From positions 32,927,445 to 32,991,444 of the forward strand of contig CM018690.1 in NCBI GenBank assembly GCA_009363875.1: a stretch of DNA of 64,000 bases. Direction: 5' to 3'. Source of the stretch: Mikania micrantha. Taxonomy: Eukaryota; Streptophyta; Magnoliopsida; Asterales; Asteraceae. The translations under genes were made by a program, and so were the position numbers. This document shows, in pieces, positions 11,506-22,430 of this stretch. Within the stretch, counting starts at the first letter, position 1. Each line of letters begins with the position of its first letter. A model generated the notes under the pieces. The model was given only the letters and a program-made list of their open reading frames with translations. It did no database searches and had not been told where the DNA came from.

Positions 11506-11721
11506 ATATATATATATATATAATGGTTCGAATGTTAATACTTCCATATTGCGATAACTGAATAACTACCTTTTATTACTTTGAGACCTGTTTACATAGT
11601 TTTACCATGGTTTTCACAATAAAAGGGGTTTTCAAATTATTCTTTCCATATATATATATATATATATATATATAATGGTACGAATGTTAACACTTCCTTA
11701 TTGCGATAACTGAATAACTAC
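11447..11721. repeat. 143-bp tandem duplication spanning two MITE ends
   Basis: A segment beginning GTTTACATAGTTTTACCATG occurs at 11447 and again at 11590. Each copy holds the right end of the second foldback MITE, a (TA)n tract and the left part of the third MITE ('cgaatgttaa..cactt..attgcgataactgaataacta'). The duplication therefore happened after both MITEs were in place. Confidence 0.8.
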
Positions 11722-11925
11722 ATCTTATTACTTTGGGGCCCACACTAAAGTAAATCTAAATGTGTAGATTTTTTCTTATTTTTTTATTAATGTAAGTGAG
11801 CCCTACATTAATTAAAAAAAGAAAAAAACTTATACTTTTAAATTTACTTTAGTGAGGGCCCAAAGTAATAAGATGTAGTTATTCGGTTAACGCAATAAAC
11901 ATGGGTTAACATTTGATCCTCTTCC
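11674..11925. mobile_element. Foldback MITE in a (TA)n tract (copy 3)
   Basis: The left arm contains ATTGCGATAACTGAATAACTAC, then ATCTTATTACTTTGGGGCCC; the right arm is its complement (GGGCCCAAAGTAATAAGATG, then TAGTTATTCGGTTAACGCAAT). (TA)n lies on both sides. About 250 bp, non-coding. Confidence 0.8.
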
Positions 11926-11941
11926 TATATATATATATATA

Positions 11942-13175
11942 TGAGGTTTAAATAAAAAATATTTATTCCTAAGAAAGAATATGATTATGACATGTGACAA
12001 AATAGAAAAAAAGGAATAACAATTTTAGTATAATATATTTTGTTAAATTTTTTCAAATTTCTTTGTACATTTTTATATGGAATTATTTTTCATAAAAATT
12101 ACACCAAAAAATGCAACATTTTTTTTCAGTACGAATATAATATTGATACACACACATATATATAGAAAGTTAGATTTTTCTAATGCAAAATAAAATACAA
12201 AATAAAAAATATAACAAAAAATATAGTATAAAAAATAACATAGAAAAATATAATACAATCCATTAATATACTTTTTTTTCTTTAAAAAAAACATACTGAC
12301 ATTATACATAAATTAAAGAGTAAAAACTTTCAATCTAATGGTGTGATTTATAAAAATTATCGTATTAAATAGTTATGAATGATTAAAAATAAAGAAATTT
12401 AAAAACCAATGTATTTATATATCATATAAACTAAAAAGACACAATGTAATTACATGTACATTATTTAAAAATAAATTTAACAAATTTAATCTCAAACATT
12501 AGGCGTAATCATCTTACATAAATATAAAATTAAACACTTGATATAAAAATTAAAAAAAAATAATTATCTTAAAACCAAACAAAAGTTAGAAATAATAGTT
12601 GTAATAAAAATTACTACAAACCAATGTTTTACAGATTTAACTTTGAAATAACAATGTTTTTAATAAAATAAAAATTCCAAATAATTATACTTTTTGTTTA
12701 AATGATATGGTAATAAACTCAAATATGAAAATTTAAGAATATTAAACAATTTTAGCAAATAAACATAATGAATTTACGTAAATAAACATGTTATCGAAAG
12801 CATACAAACTAAAATGATTGAATACGACCTATATTAAGTAGATCAATTGTTGAGATGAGTTACAAACAAACAAGTACTAATAATATCAAAAAGAGAAATA
12901 TATAGTTTGGCAATATGAGAAATTATTGTTATGTTATCACCTGGCCAGAGCTTTCTACTAAGACCGTCTTATGTAAGTTGTGTCAACCGTGTTAAGTTAA
13001 TGAATTGATAAAATAAAATATTTTGTTTTGATTGGTAGAAAAACTGAAAGGCATTCCAAATATTTATTTGTGTTAACATCCTGTAAGTTCTTGTAGTTAG
13101 ATACCAAATACAATTATAATAAACCATAATTACTTTAGTGTAATTATTTTTAATTGTAAAATTATTACGTATTTT
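11942..13175. other. AT-rich intergenic stretch
   Basis: No supportable feature. The open frames here are Phe/Tyr/Lys-rich products of A/T runs. Confidence 0.6.
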
Positions 13176-13192
13176 ATTAAATTAAATTAGTT

Positions 13193-13460
13193 TTTTTAGA
13201 GACAGAGGTCCCGTCGTGCTACCTTTAGTTATCATAGCGGTTGGTAACTAAAATCGATTCCTCGATCGCCGACCATGAGACCGTATCCCCTGATGCACAG
13301 GAACCACGTGGAATATGTAAACCCTCGCCCCCATTGGTTCAGAAACTGAGATTAAGCTCAAGATTCCCCTCCTTACTTGATATCCAATTAAGTGTCACCG
13401 ATGAGACTTGAACGGTGGTTTTTAAGAAGAAAGGGCCAAACCTTAACCGTGAGGCTAAAT
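13193..13460 (-). mobile_element. tRNA-type SINE, minus orientation
   Basis: On the minus strand the unit begins at 13460 with TAGCCTCACGGTTAAGG (pol III box A-like), followed by GTTCAAGTCTCATCGG (box B-like, close to the GGTTCRANTCC consensus). It ends in an A-run (the T-run at 13191-13197 on +). It is flanked by a 17-bp direct repeat with two mismatches, 13176-13192 and 13461-13477 (ATTAAATTAAATTAGTT against ATTAATTAAAATTAGTT). Box order, A-tail and target duplication together support a SINE. Confidence 0.7.
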
Positions 13461-13591
13461 ATTAATTAAAATTAGTTAAAGAGAAGGAGTTAATTAAAGG
13501 TTCACATGAACAATCTTTTGTGATGCAAACTATCAAATTATTTGTTTGGACTGAAATCATTTTGTGTTTACACATATGACAAATTTCTTAT

Positions 13592-13798
13592 TTGCTACGA
13601 ATTTTGGAAAATGACTCGATTGTAGAGTGGATAAGCCTGCCTAAAGTTTCTTTTTTTCTGAAACCTTATGAAGTCAAAGAAATGCAAAAAAAACAAACAA
13701 AGGGAGATGTCTTCATTAAATTCTTTGAAAAGAGACATGATGAGGATGCAGAGAGAAAGGACAGAGTGAGTCTTCTTTCTGTTGGCTATTCTCTTTAA
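13592..13798 (+). pseudogene. Exon-like open frame of unknown origin
   Basis: An open frame whose translation looks like real protein: it contains WISLPKVSFFLKPYEVKEM and GDVFIKFFEKRHDEDAERK. A GTGAGT donor-like site follows AAAGGACAGA near 13767, so it may be an orphan exon or gene fragment; the frame would then end at about codon 58. I do not recognise the family and see no neighbouring exons. Confidence 0.25.
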
Positions 13799-13837
13799 TT
13801 CAATTTCTAGCATTTGTAAATGATAAACACACACCAA

Positions 13838-14853
13838 TGTTAAACTAGCCTATTTGACAGAGATTTTGTCTTTTAAAATGAGAGATTATTAGTTCAATCT
13901 TATACAATAGAGTAATTAGTTTGATGTAGTTTAGAAGAAAAATAAGCTTAATCCTTCAAAAAAAATGATAAAACACACATTTTATCAAGTACTATGTTAG
14001 AAACACATGTATTACATGTGTTAAAAAAATCAAATATGTTATAAACAATTTTTTTATGAAAATTTATATGTTTGATAACAATAATTGTTGATAAAATAAT
14101 AAATTACGAATACTTAAAAATAATAAATTACAAATAATAAAAATTTAAGAATTATAAAATCATATTTTAAGATATTATATAATTGAAATTTTCTTATAAG
14201 AAGATTTATATATTTGATACCAAGTTAGCATCCTATGTATTACAGGGATTAAATAAAGAAATATAACGAATAATTATTAATAAAAATTTAGAAAGTATAA
14301 AAGATGATTTTTAATATGATTATAATTTCATATGATTTAATATTTTAAGTATTAAATAATATTATTATTATTGTAAACACTAACCTTTTTTTATAATTTA
14401 TTTTTCTTTAAACATTGTGTTTCAAATAATTATTTTTGAAAATTTTATAATTTATAAAAAAAATTAAATTTTTTTTAATGTTAACATATTTTAATGTATT
14501 AAAAAATCTTTTTTATTTTAAAAATGTATAAAAAGTATATTTAATATTATTATTTAATATTAGATGCATTTAATATAAGAGAGAAATAGAAATGAAGTTT
14601 GAGATACTACAAAAACATGACATGTGATACTAAAAACCTTTATTTATTGGTATATGTAGATTTAATTGCATAATATAATTATTTAAAATCATTAATATTT
14701 AATTCAATATAAAGCCAATTAGTATTTGATAGGAGAGATAAGAGAGAATTTTTTTTAGAGTTTATGAGAAGATTACATGAGTCCACTCTTGTTATTCTTT
14801 TATTATAATAAGATTATTTTTTCGTATTTTAATTTAAGGTTAATTTCCCGATT
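13838..14853. other. Very AT-rich intergenic stretch
   Basis: Dominated by A/T runs. Nothing supportable found. Confidence 0.6.
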
Positions 14854-14867
14854 AGAAGCATAAGACC

Positions 14868-14967
14868 GTCCCAAAGAAACAGTTTGAGTGGTAAGGTTGC
14901 CTTCCCTAACCAAATAACAAGGGTTCAAACCTTGGTGTGTGTGATATAGATTTTGTTATAAATAAGA
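14868..14967 (+). mobile_element. Short tRNA-type SINE, 100 bp, with perfect 14-bp target duplication
   Basis: The direct repeat AGAAGCATAAGACC flanks the unit exactly (14854-14867 and 14968-14981). The body has a box A-like TTTGAGTGGTAAGGTTG and a box B-like GGGTTCAAACCTTGG with normal internal spacing, then an AT-rich tail. The gap between boxes and the perfect duplication argue for a retroposed pol III transcript rather than a functional tRNA gene, since no cloverleaf 3' half or CCA-side stem is seen. Confidence 0.75.
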
Positions 14968-15349
14968 AGAAGCATAAGACCATTCAAAACTCGGATTGTA
15001 ACAATAAAATTGTGAATATATCACATATGGACACCACAGGCAATCTCTACATTAGTTTCCTAAGAATATTCGTAGCACTAACAAATAGCCAAATACTAGC
15101 AAACCAGTCATCTCAACAAAATACATCATATTTTGGCTCTATTAGAAAACCATCTTTTTATTCCAATATCATATTGTTTTATTTTAAAATATGTATTTAT
15201 ATAATAATTAATATGATCATTGTGAGTTAATTAGAGGGATTCACATTTTTCTTATACTTGTGAGAACACACTTACATGCAAAATCCCCATATTTCCTCAG
15301 GTCCTCACAACACCCGACTAACTAGATTCAACAGGTAAAGCAACCAGGT

Positions 15350-15450
15350 CGGTGGCTTCCATTTAGAAAAACCATCCATAGTAGTGATTAAATTTGAGAT
15401 CTTTAAGTTGTCTATCTTCTACTCTAACTACTACACAACTTCATTAAAGG
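15350..15450 (-). other. Possible degenerate SINE fragment
   Basis: On the minus strand, TAGTTAGAGTAGAAGA (box A-like) is followed about 35 bp later by AGATCTCAAATTTAAT (weak box B-like). No flanking duplication was identified. Confidence 0.25.
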
Positions 15451-17220
15451 TTCACAACTTTATGTTTGTCTTTGTTTGACACGAAAATCTAGACGAGGAC
15501 AAACGATCACCCCACAAACAAACTCCTCCGACTAAGATGTTTGAAATCCAAACTCATATCACCCGTCTGTGATGTGCGTTGGAGGTGCTATTATGGATGC
15601 ATGTGGATGAGTTTTGATACGAGTAGAAATGGTTCCACACATGGCTATACACAAAAAGAAAATAAAAAATAAATGCTTTAAATGCTTATTATAATGGTAT
15701 GTGTAATCGTAAGAATAAATGCTTACATGAATTTGCCTAATAGTGGTATTTATAACTGATATTAAATGACATGTTATGTGCTATAAAAGCTCCAAGAGAG
15801 GTAATTTGTTTACCTTCAATTAAATTTTATATTTAATATTTTTAAAAATAACTCATAATCTACTTCTATCAAATGTTATGTAATCAGGATTTGAAATATA
15901 TATAGATATATATACGTAAAATGTGTTTATTAGTCCAATTTTTAAAAAACTTGGTGTATTTAAAATCGACTAACAAAAGTTCCAAGCAAAAACATGGAAC
16001 AAATAAGATTTGATACATAAAATAAAACAAGTTGACAAACAAAGGAACAATGTATTAGTCATTTGGTCTTGTCTATATGTGTTTTAGCCATGTTAATAGC
16101 CACTTTATTTACATATGTTCACACGCGCTTCCAAAATTAAAAACTGACTAATATAAGTGTTGTTCTAAATTGCACATTTCCATTTCTCTTCTTACAACTT
16201 TAAACTTCCATACGTCACTTGAAATCATATTAATGATCGATCCCTTTTTGTTTAATAAAACTTAATTATCACATTATTTATCGTTATTAATTCATAATCA
16301 TCGTACTCGGTATATCTTATTATTAGAAAAACTAACGTAGAGTCTGAGAAATGTAAGACGATACAATCTTACCTATACTACGTAGGAATTAAGGGATGTT
16401 TTCAATAAGATTCTAAGCTCATAATGTCTGATAAACCGACCAACAAAACGCTTTAAAAGTTATTTTCACAAAAACTAAGTAGAATAACGTTAAAATTAGT
16501 GTAATTTTACTTTTGTCTCTCAAGAATTGACACATACATACATTATATGGGCACACCGCAAACAGAACACTTACTGTTTATCAATTCTGTTATATAATTT
16601 TAAAATTTTCTTATTAAGAACCTATTTTGTAGATTATCTGACTTAATTACTTAAAAACTAAAACTAATATTAATAAAAGATGTCATTATCTATGACATTT
16701 AAGAAGAAAAATGGTTTAAGGGTCACATGCATGATGCATATAATCTTTGTCACATCAAGACATATACATATATATTGTCTGTATGTACACATGTTCATCT
16801 GCATATGCATTTATTTACTCATAACTCATAAAAAAAGCAAGCTTTCACCTTTGTAATAAATAGATGCAGGGTAATAGTAAATATGATTGGATATTCACTG
16901 AACAACCCACCTCCTTCTTTCAATATTCAAGATCCTTGTGTTAATTGTGCCTTTTGCTTTAGAAAAAAAAATTAATAATATATATATTTTTTCCTTTTTA
17001 AAGATTTCTTTTGACAGCTGGTGATGCTAAACAGGTATAAATTCAGAGAAATTATGACCTTATTTAGATTGCTAGATAGGTTGAGATGATGAAATTTAAT
17101 CCTCTCATTATGAAAAAAGAATAAAATAAATGAAATTACAGTTTAAATGTTGATGCTTTTTTAGTTTTTACTAGGGTTTTTTGTCCAACTTCCAAAAGGT
17201 ATGTATGTTCTTTGTTCTTT
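15451..17220. other. Intergenic DNA and distal promoter of the SOFL gene
   Basis: AT-rich, with no other gene found. A segment at 16430-16560 recurs in diverged form at 21140-21255. The last few hundred bases precede the SOFL gene and presumably hold its control region. Confidence 0.55.
16430..16560 (+). repeat. Dispersed repeat, copy 1 (copy 2 at 21140-21255)
   Basis: Both copies share the ordered blocks AACGC.TTTAA..TTATTTTCAC, then AATAA.GTTAAAATTAGT, then TAATTTTACTTT, then CACA.A.A.ACATTATA. They have the same orientation on either side of the SOFL gene. The class is unknown. Confidence 0.55.
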
Positions 17221-17236
17221 GTGGTTTTATATGTCA

Positions 17237-17299
17237 GGTGAGGTGGGGTGGGGGTGGGGTGGGGTGTGGTGGGGTGGGATGGTTGTGGGGTTGGGGTGG
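17237..17299 (+). promoter_or_regulatory. G-rich tract upstream of SOFL, G-quadruplex-capable
   Basis: The coding strand carries repeated GGGGT runs (GGTGGGGTGGGGGTGGGGT and similar), with at least four runs of four or more G separated by single-base loops. This fits the standard G-quadruplex pattern. It lies about 30-90 bp upstream of the TATA box. A regulatory effect is inference. Confidence 0.6.
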
Positions 17300-17325
17300 C
17301 TAAGATCCAGCTAATTAGTTTGTAT

Positions 17326-17337
17326 TTATATATAAAT
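17326..17337 (+). promoter_or_regulatory. TATA box of the SOFL gene
   Basis: TTATATATAAAT lies about 110 bp upstream of the chosen ATG, which leaves a 5' leader of roughly 80-90 bases. This is a usual arrangement for a plant gene. Confidence 0.6.
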
Positions 17338-17445
17338 ATGTATAGAAGAGAATAAACTCTTCTTATCTTGTGTTCTACCTTTCAAAATTTTCTGTTTTTG
17401 TTTCTTAATCTATTGAGTTGACTCTTGTTGAAACAAGGCAAGAAA

Positions 17446-17931
17446 ATGGAGTCATCTTCCAAAATATATGGAGATGGAACAGAAGAATGTCAGAGCAGTG
17501 AATCTGGGTGGACAATGTACATTGATTCTTCCATGGATGATGATGATGATGGTGGTGGTGGTGTTGGTGATGGTGTTGGTGGTGATGGTATCGGTGGTGG
17601 TGGAGTCTATGATGGTGATGGTGGTGATGGTGGCAGAAAGAAGGGTTCTGTGAAGGATGAAGATGAAGACACAGATGATTCAATGGCTTCTGATGCTTCT
17701 TCTGGCCCAAATCATCTAAACCTGCAACAACCATGGGAGGTACAAGAAGATAATCAAGAAAAACACAAGGGTTCAAGCAAGAAGAACAAGAAAACATCAG
17801 GGAAGAAGAAAGTTGGGCATGATTATGAAGAATCAAGAAAGAAAGATGACAGTTTGGTGAATGAAAAGAGAGGTGTGATTAATACTGTTCAAAGTGGTAA
17901 TAAAGCCTGGTTTTTGAGTAAAAGAAAGTAA
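17446..17931 (+). CDS. SOFL: SOB FIVE-LIKE (SOFL) family protein, 161 aa
   Basis: A single-exon plant-specific protein. Both family signatures are present: motif A, ESGWTMYI at residues 19-26, and motif B, DDSMASDASSGP at residues 77-88. SOB5 and SOFL proteins of Arabidopsis raise levels of specific cytokinins when active; the biochemical activity is not known. Between the motifs lies an Asp/Gly-rich low-complexity stretch (31-63) encoded by GAT/GGT repeats. The C-terminal half is Lys-rich (KKNKK and GKKK within 112-122), resembling a nuclear-localisation signal, and the protein ends KAWFLSKRK. The ATG at 17446 is chosen because it has a good context (AAGAAAATGG) and gives the family's usual MES start; a longer frame would need a non-ATG start. 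The paralogue number cannot be told from this sequence. Confidence 0.88.
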   Translation: MESSSKIYGDGTEECQSSESGWTMYIDSSMDDDDDGGGGVGDGVGGDGIGGGGVYDGDGGDGGRKKGSVKDEDEDTDDSMASDASSGPNHLNLQQPWEVQEDNQEKHKGSSKKNKKTSGKKKVGHDYEESRKKDDSLVNEKRGVINTVQSGNKAWFLSKRK

Positions 17932-18180
17932 AAAGATCAAAACTGGCATGGTTGTTTGTGGCGGAGATTGGTGGTGGTTGGCGGTGGCGGGTGGTGGTTA
18001 TGTGGTGGTTCTTGGTGTGGTAACCACCAGCGTGTAGCTAGCTAAAGCTTTTGACATGAAGTTGTCCTAGAAAGAATTGTTAAATACTAGGAATCATACT
18101 GTTCTTTTTTGTGTGTATGGTTTCTGTAAATCTAATGAAAGATCTACCATATGTTTAAATCCATGTTATGTTTTCTTTTT
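17932..18180 (+). other. SOFL 3' flanking region with GGTGGT-rich tract
   Basis: Just after the stop is a GTGGTGG-rich tract (17945-18025), then AT-rich sequence suitable for 3' end formation around 18100-18180. No canonical AATAAA was identified, so the polyadenylation point is not assigned. Confidence 0.4.
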
Positions 18181-20695
18181 CTTTTCTAATTTCACATTTA
18201 TGTTAATTAGGGTTTCTATCAATTGTTGATCATATTTTTTAATTATTTGTCACACATGTAATTATAATTAAACTCGTTTTTTTAATATCATACAAAACAA
18301 GATGTTTATATATTGACTTTTGGTCATGTGCATGGTTGAATTTCAAATGACACAATCTAAAAAAAATACCCAACACAAACTCGATCATGGTCATATATAT
18401 ATATATATTCAAAAAATTTTAAAAAAAATGTTAAATTTCTTGAGTTCATATATGTCATTATCATACTAAAATTGAATAATTATATATGCCAACTTAAAAA
18501 GAAAATTATACCTTTTGTGTGTAAGATTTTCAAAAATCCATTAATTCAAATTTAATTGCAACATGTGTCGAATCAAGATGAGCCGACGGTAAATGAGTCA
18601 AGCATGTGATTTTTTAAGGTCAACATAACTTTAAACAAATTGATCTCATAAATCACAAGTAATTTAACTACATAATTACATCAATAAGGTTTTGTTTCTC
18701 ATCTTAATAAATATTGTTATCAAGATTGTAAAAAAGACAAGCTCGAACTTTACTTATTTAACTTATTACAGTTCATGTTCAACTTGTTTAGAGCTTATTT
18801 TTTTAAATTTAATAATGGCTCTTATTTATTTTTATATAACATTTTTATATCATCTATAATTGTGATATTTATCTATGGAATAATATATATTATTTAATTA
18901 TTTTATAAATATTTACTAAATCCGCTAAATAAAAATTAATATATAAAAGGATCGGTTGGGTTCAAGAGCATGCTCGAGGGCCAAACTCTCATGTAAAACC
19001 CAATATAAACCGTACCTAAGATCGTTTAAGCTATGCTCTGTTGGAGTTTTAACGAGTCAATCTCAAGTAGCTAAACAACCCAACTTGGCTCGAACCACTC
19101 GTTCATTGAGTCGAGAATCTGACACATGCATCAATGAGTTGTACGGTACAATGAGAGAAACGTGAAGTAGTAGAATGTAACACTTGTAAAGTTGGTAAAG
19201 CACATGACATGAAGGTAGGGAGAAGGTAAGGTCTAATTATAAGCCACCATAGCCACAGCTCAAACACCCAACTTCACAGATAGATCACACCATAACCATC
19301 TCATTATGCACATGCTCCATCCTTTAATTCTCCAAATTATTAATTTATATTTATTATATATGAAGAGTCAATGTATGTTTAGTGACGGGTTTAACGTTCA
19401 TTAGTCACTAAAACCGTACTTCTATTACTCTTCTATTACTCTGTCCCTACATGAAACGTGACGGTTTCCAATATAGCTTATAATAGGTTTTACTATCTTG
19501 CAACTTTTTTTATAATTTAAAAAATATATATTAAATAAATGAGTAGATTAAAAAAATTAATTAATCTATTTTTTGTGCCCCAAGTAAGTGAAGGAACTAA
19601 TTTAATAGTTATTTAAAGTTGTTAATAAAAATATAAATTTCAATAAAATCTTTGCTATTGCCACCAAGTACAATGTATGCATGTTTTGGAAATGCTTTTC
19701 ATTTAACTATTTTATAAATAAGAAAATCTGGTAACATGGTACGATGCTTGTCGTAATAATGTCAGTATAAAGAAAATAAAAACATGATATTTGTTTCGAC
19801 TTGATTAAATGCTTTTTGGACGTATCTTGTGGCCTATGCTTAATTAGTTTCAATTATTTTATATTTTTTAGCATTATATCTAAAATATTATTGATATGAA
19901 ATTATTAAATCTTGAGATATGATTGATTATCATTTTTTTTGGAAATTTATGAATTGCTATCTATTATGACAGAGACGATATATACCAAAATATTTATAAT
20001 TTTTTTTTTCATAAATCTACATAATTTGAAAGAATTTAATAAATAAATAAATTACAGTTTATAAATCTCTAAACACTTTTTATACCACCTTTGTAATTTT
20101 TTTGAAACTAATAAAATTGTTAATACTTTTAACTTTATATTATTAATCACAAATATTTAAAAAGTTGTTATTAATTGACAAATTTTGTAAAAAAATGGTT
20201 GGTAGAATTCATAATTTAGAAATAACAAACTTAACTTTGTTATAATTTGATATAAACATAATACGTGATTGTATATTTTTTATGACAAAGTAATATTACT
20301 ATACTATAAATTAATTAGATATTTTAAATATAAAGAACTTAAATTTCATTAATAAATTTATATAAAGTGCTATAAAGAAATAAGAGAAGAATTGGGTTGC
20401 ATCATATATATGAAAGAATATCCAATGTGTAATCCTATATAATCTTATAATAGATGCCCGAGACCAGGTTAGTATTAGTATTAGACGTTGTTGGAGTAAA
20501 GGATTGTCAACAAAAAGTTTTTTTTTTAATTTAAATAAGTAAGACAAATATCAAATAAACGACATGATTAATTTGAATAATTTTAAACTTTAAAAAGTAT
20601 AAAAACTCTTTTTAAATAAATTTTTGATAAAAAATAAGGATGTCTCGTGTCAGTATATTGAATTCTTTATTAGGAGTAGGATTATGAGAACAAAA
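18181..20695. other. AT-rich intergenic stretch
   Basis: No gene found. It contains fragments with AAGCTCGAAC/GAGCTT-type sequence near 18740-18800 and a small TA tract near 18396. Open frames are sporadic. Confidence 0.55.
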
Positions 20696-20699
20696 GATC

Positions 20700-20993
20700 A
20701 TGACTAAAATGTCATTTTAATATCTTTGCCAACTTTTGCCATTTTAGTCAAATATTTTAAATTTTGCAATTTTGGTTATTTTGTTGCCGTTTTGGTCATT
20801 ATTGTTTCCATTTTATTGTCATTTTAGTCCAATTAAATTTAAACTTTTGGACTAAAATAGCAAAAATTAACAAACCATAGGGACACAAATGGCAATAAAA
20901 TGAAACCATAATGACCAAAATGGCAAAATTTAAATTATTGGAATAAAGTGGCAAAAATTACCAAACCATGGAGACTAAAATGATATTTTACTC
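20700..20993. mobile_element. Foldback MITE rich in 'ttttggtcattttagtc' blocks
   Basis: The left half (GACTAAAATGTCATTTTA, then TTTTGCCATTTTAGTC) and the right half (GACTAAAATGATATTTTA, with TGGCAAAAATTACCAAACC) are inverted repeats, so the unit folds back on itself. Non-coding, target duplication not resolved. Confidence 0.6.
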
Positions 20994-21139
20994 AAAGAGT
21001 ATTTACTAAAACTTTCTACATATGGTTTGTTATTACAAATCACAAGTACAAGGTTAAAAATGATATAATTTTGGGACATAGAGATTCCTCCAAATGAGTC
21101 TCCAACTTAAAGTTATAATTTGAAGTCAATCATCTAAAC

Positions 21140-21255
21140 GCCTTTAATGTTATTTTCACTAAATAATAATGTAAAATAATGTTAAAATTAGTTTAATTTT
21201 ACTTTGGACTTTTAAGGCTCACACATATATACATTATACGCATGCATCACAAATT
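21140..21255 (+). repeat. Dispersed repeat, copy 2 (copy 1 at 16430-16560)
   Basis: See the entry at 16430. This copy retains the blocks AATGTTAAAATTAGTTTAAT and CACACATATATACATTATAC. Confidence 0.55.
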
Positions 21256-21509
21256 GGGACGTAATTAATAAATCTACAAATATGCTTCATTTGATATTTT
21301 ATTGGTAAGGTTAACGTCTTTATATAATATTAACAATTTCAGCCTTTCTCGACTTTTAAGAAACATGAAGATCAATTGTCACCTTGGGATGCAAACAGAG
21401 AAGATTATGAGTTGTTGCAACAATGTTGGGTCATGGGTGTTCCGTTGGTCTGATGTTGAAAAGGGCGGTGACAATCGACGGTTGAGGAACGACAAACAGG
21501 GTCACAAAT

Positions 21510-22030
21510 ACGGCTGTTACAACGGGTCAGACAAGATGATCTGTTAAGACACGACACGCTAAGACACGAAATACGAACTGGTTAGACACGAACACAACAC
21601 GAATTCTTATCGTGTCTATTTTTCCAAACACGAACAAGACCCGTTAAAAACACGTAAACACGAAATGACCCGTTAAGGAACCTGTTAACAGTTAACACTA
21701 TAAATGACCTGTTAAAGAACCTGTCAAGGAACCCGTTAAAAAACTAAGGTTAGACAATTAGAAATTTTTTAAAGCTAATCGATTACACACCTATTTTATT
21801 ATATTATTTATTATAAGTTTTAAATTTTAAACAGGTCTTAACAGGTTTTAACATGTTTTAAATGGTCTTAACAGGTCTTAAAGGATTTTACCTGTTTAAA
21901 CACGAAAAATGAACAGGTCTTAACGTGTCAACCTGTTTTACACACGAAACATGTTAAGGTTAAACACGAAACATGTTAATGTCGTGCCGTGTCGTGTTAA
22001 CGTGTTTGTGTCTAAAATTGCCAGCCCTAG
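21510..22030. mobile_element. hAT-type MITE, 521 bp
   Basis: A perfect 8-bp direct repeat TCACAAAT (21502-21509 and 22031-22038) flanks the unit, the hallmark target size of hAT transposons. The right end reads TTGCCAGCCCTAG, a common hAT-type terminus; the left terminus is diverged (ACGGCTGTTACAA). The interior is full of ACACGAA/CGTGTT and ACCTGTTAA/TTAACAGGT blocks in opposite orientations. No transposase. Confidence 0.75.
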
Positions 22031-22067
22031 TCACAAATGAAGTTGTTTAGGTAGTGGTGGTGTTCCG

Positions 22068-22430
22068 TAGAGGTCTTCATCGGATCGGATAACGGTTTAT
22101 TCCAGTTATTCGGATCGAGTTGTTTGTATTTGAAAATTTTAAGACCCTTTCCGAAACCCAAACCGATCTGAATTCGAAATTTTTCAATCCGATCCAAATT
22201 TATCCGAAAAACCCGAATAAATTTATTTTTTCATCTGAACAACCCGAATAAACCATGTTTATTCGGGTTATTCGGATTGAATTCAGATATCGATCTGAAT
22301 AAGCAAGATTTTGTATATCCGACATCCAATCCGATCCGAATTCGAAAAACAGATACCCGAATCTGTAATTCGGATCGGTTTTTTCTTGTTTCGAATACAT
22401 TTTGGATTTCAGATTTTTTGAACACCTCTA
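22068..22430. mobile_element. hAT-type MITE, 363 bp
   Basis: Termini TAGAGGTCTTC and GAACACCTCTA are inverted repeats. The flanks GTGTTCCG (22060-22067) and GTGTTCCA (22431-22438) match at seven of eight positions. The interior repeats CGGAT, CCGAAT and ATCCGAA blocks in both orientations, giving overlapping meaningless ORFs on both strands. Confidence 0.8.

Noticed and set aside
14868..14967. Functional tRNA gene
   Set aside because: Only A and B boxes are recognisable, no complete cloverleaf, and a perfect target duplication flanks it.
17405..17836. His-rich ORF on the minus strand
   Set aside because: Exact shadow of the SOFL coding region; the His run is the complement of the GAT/GGT repeat.
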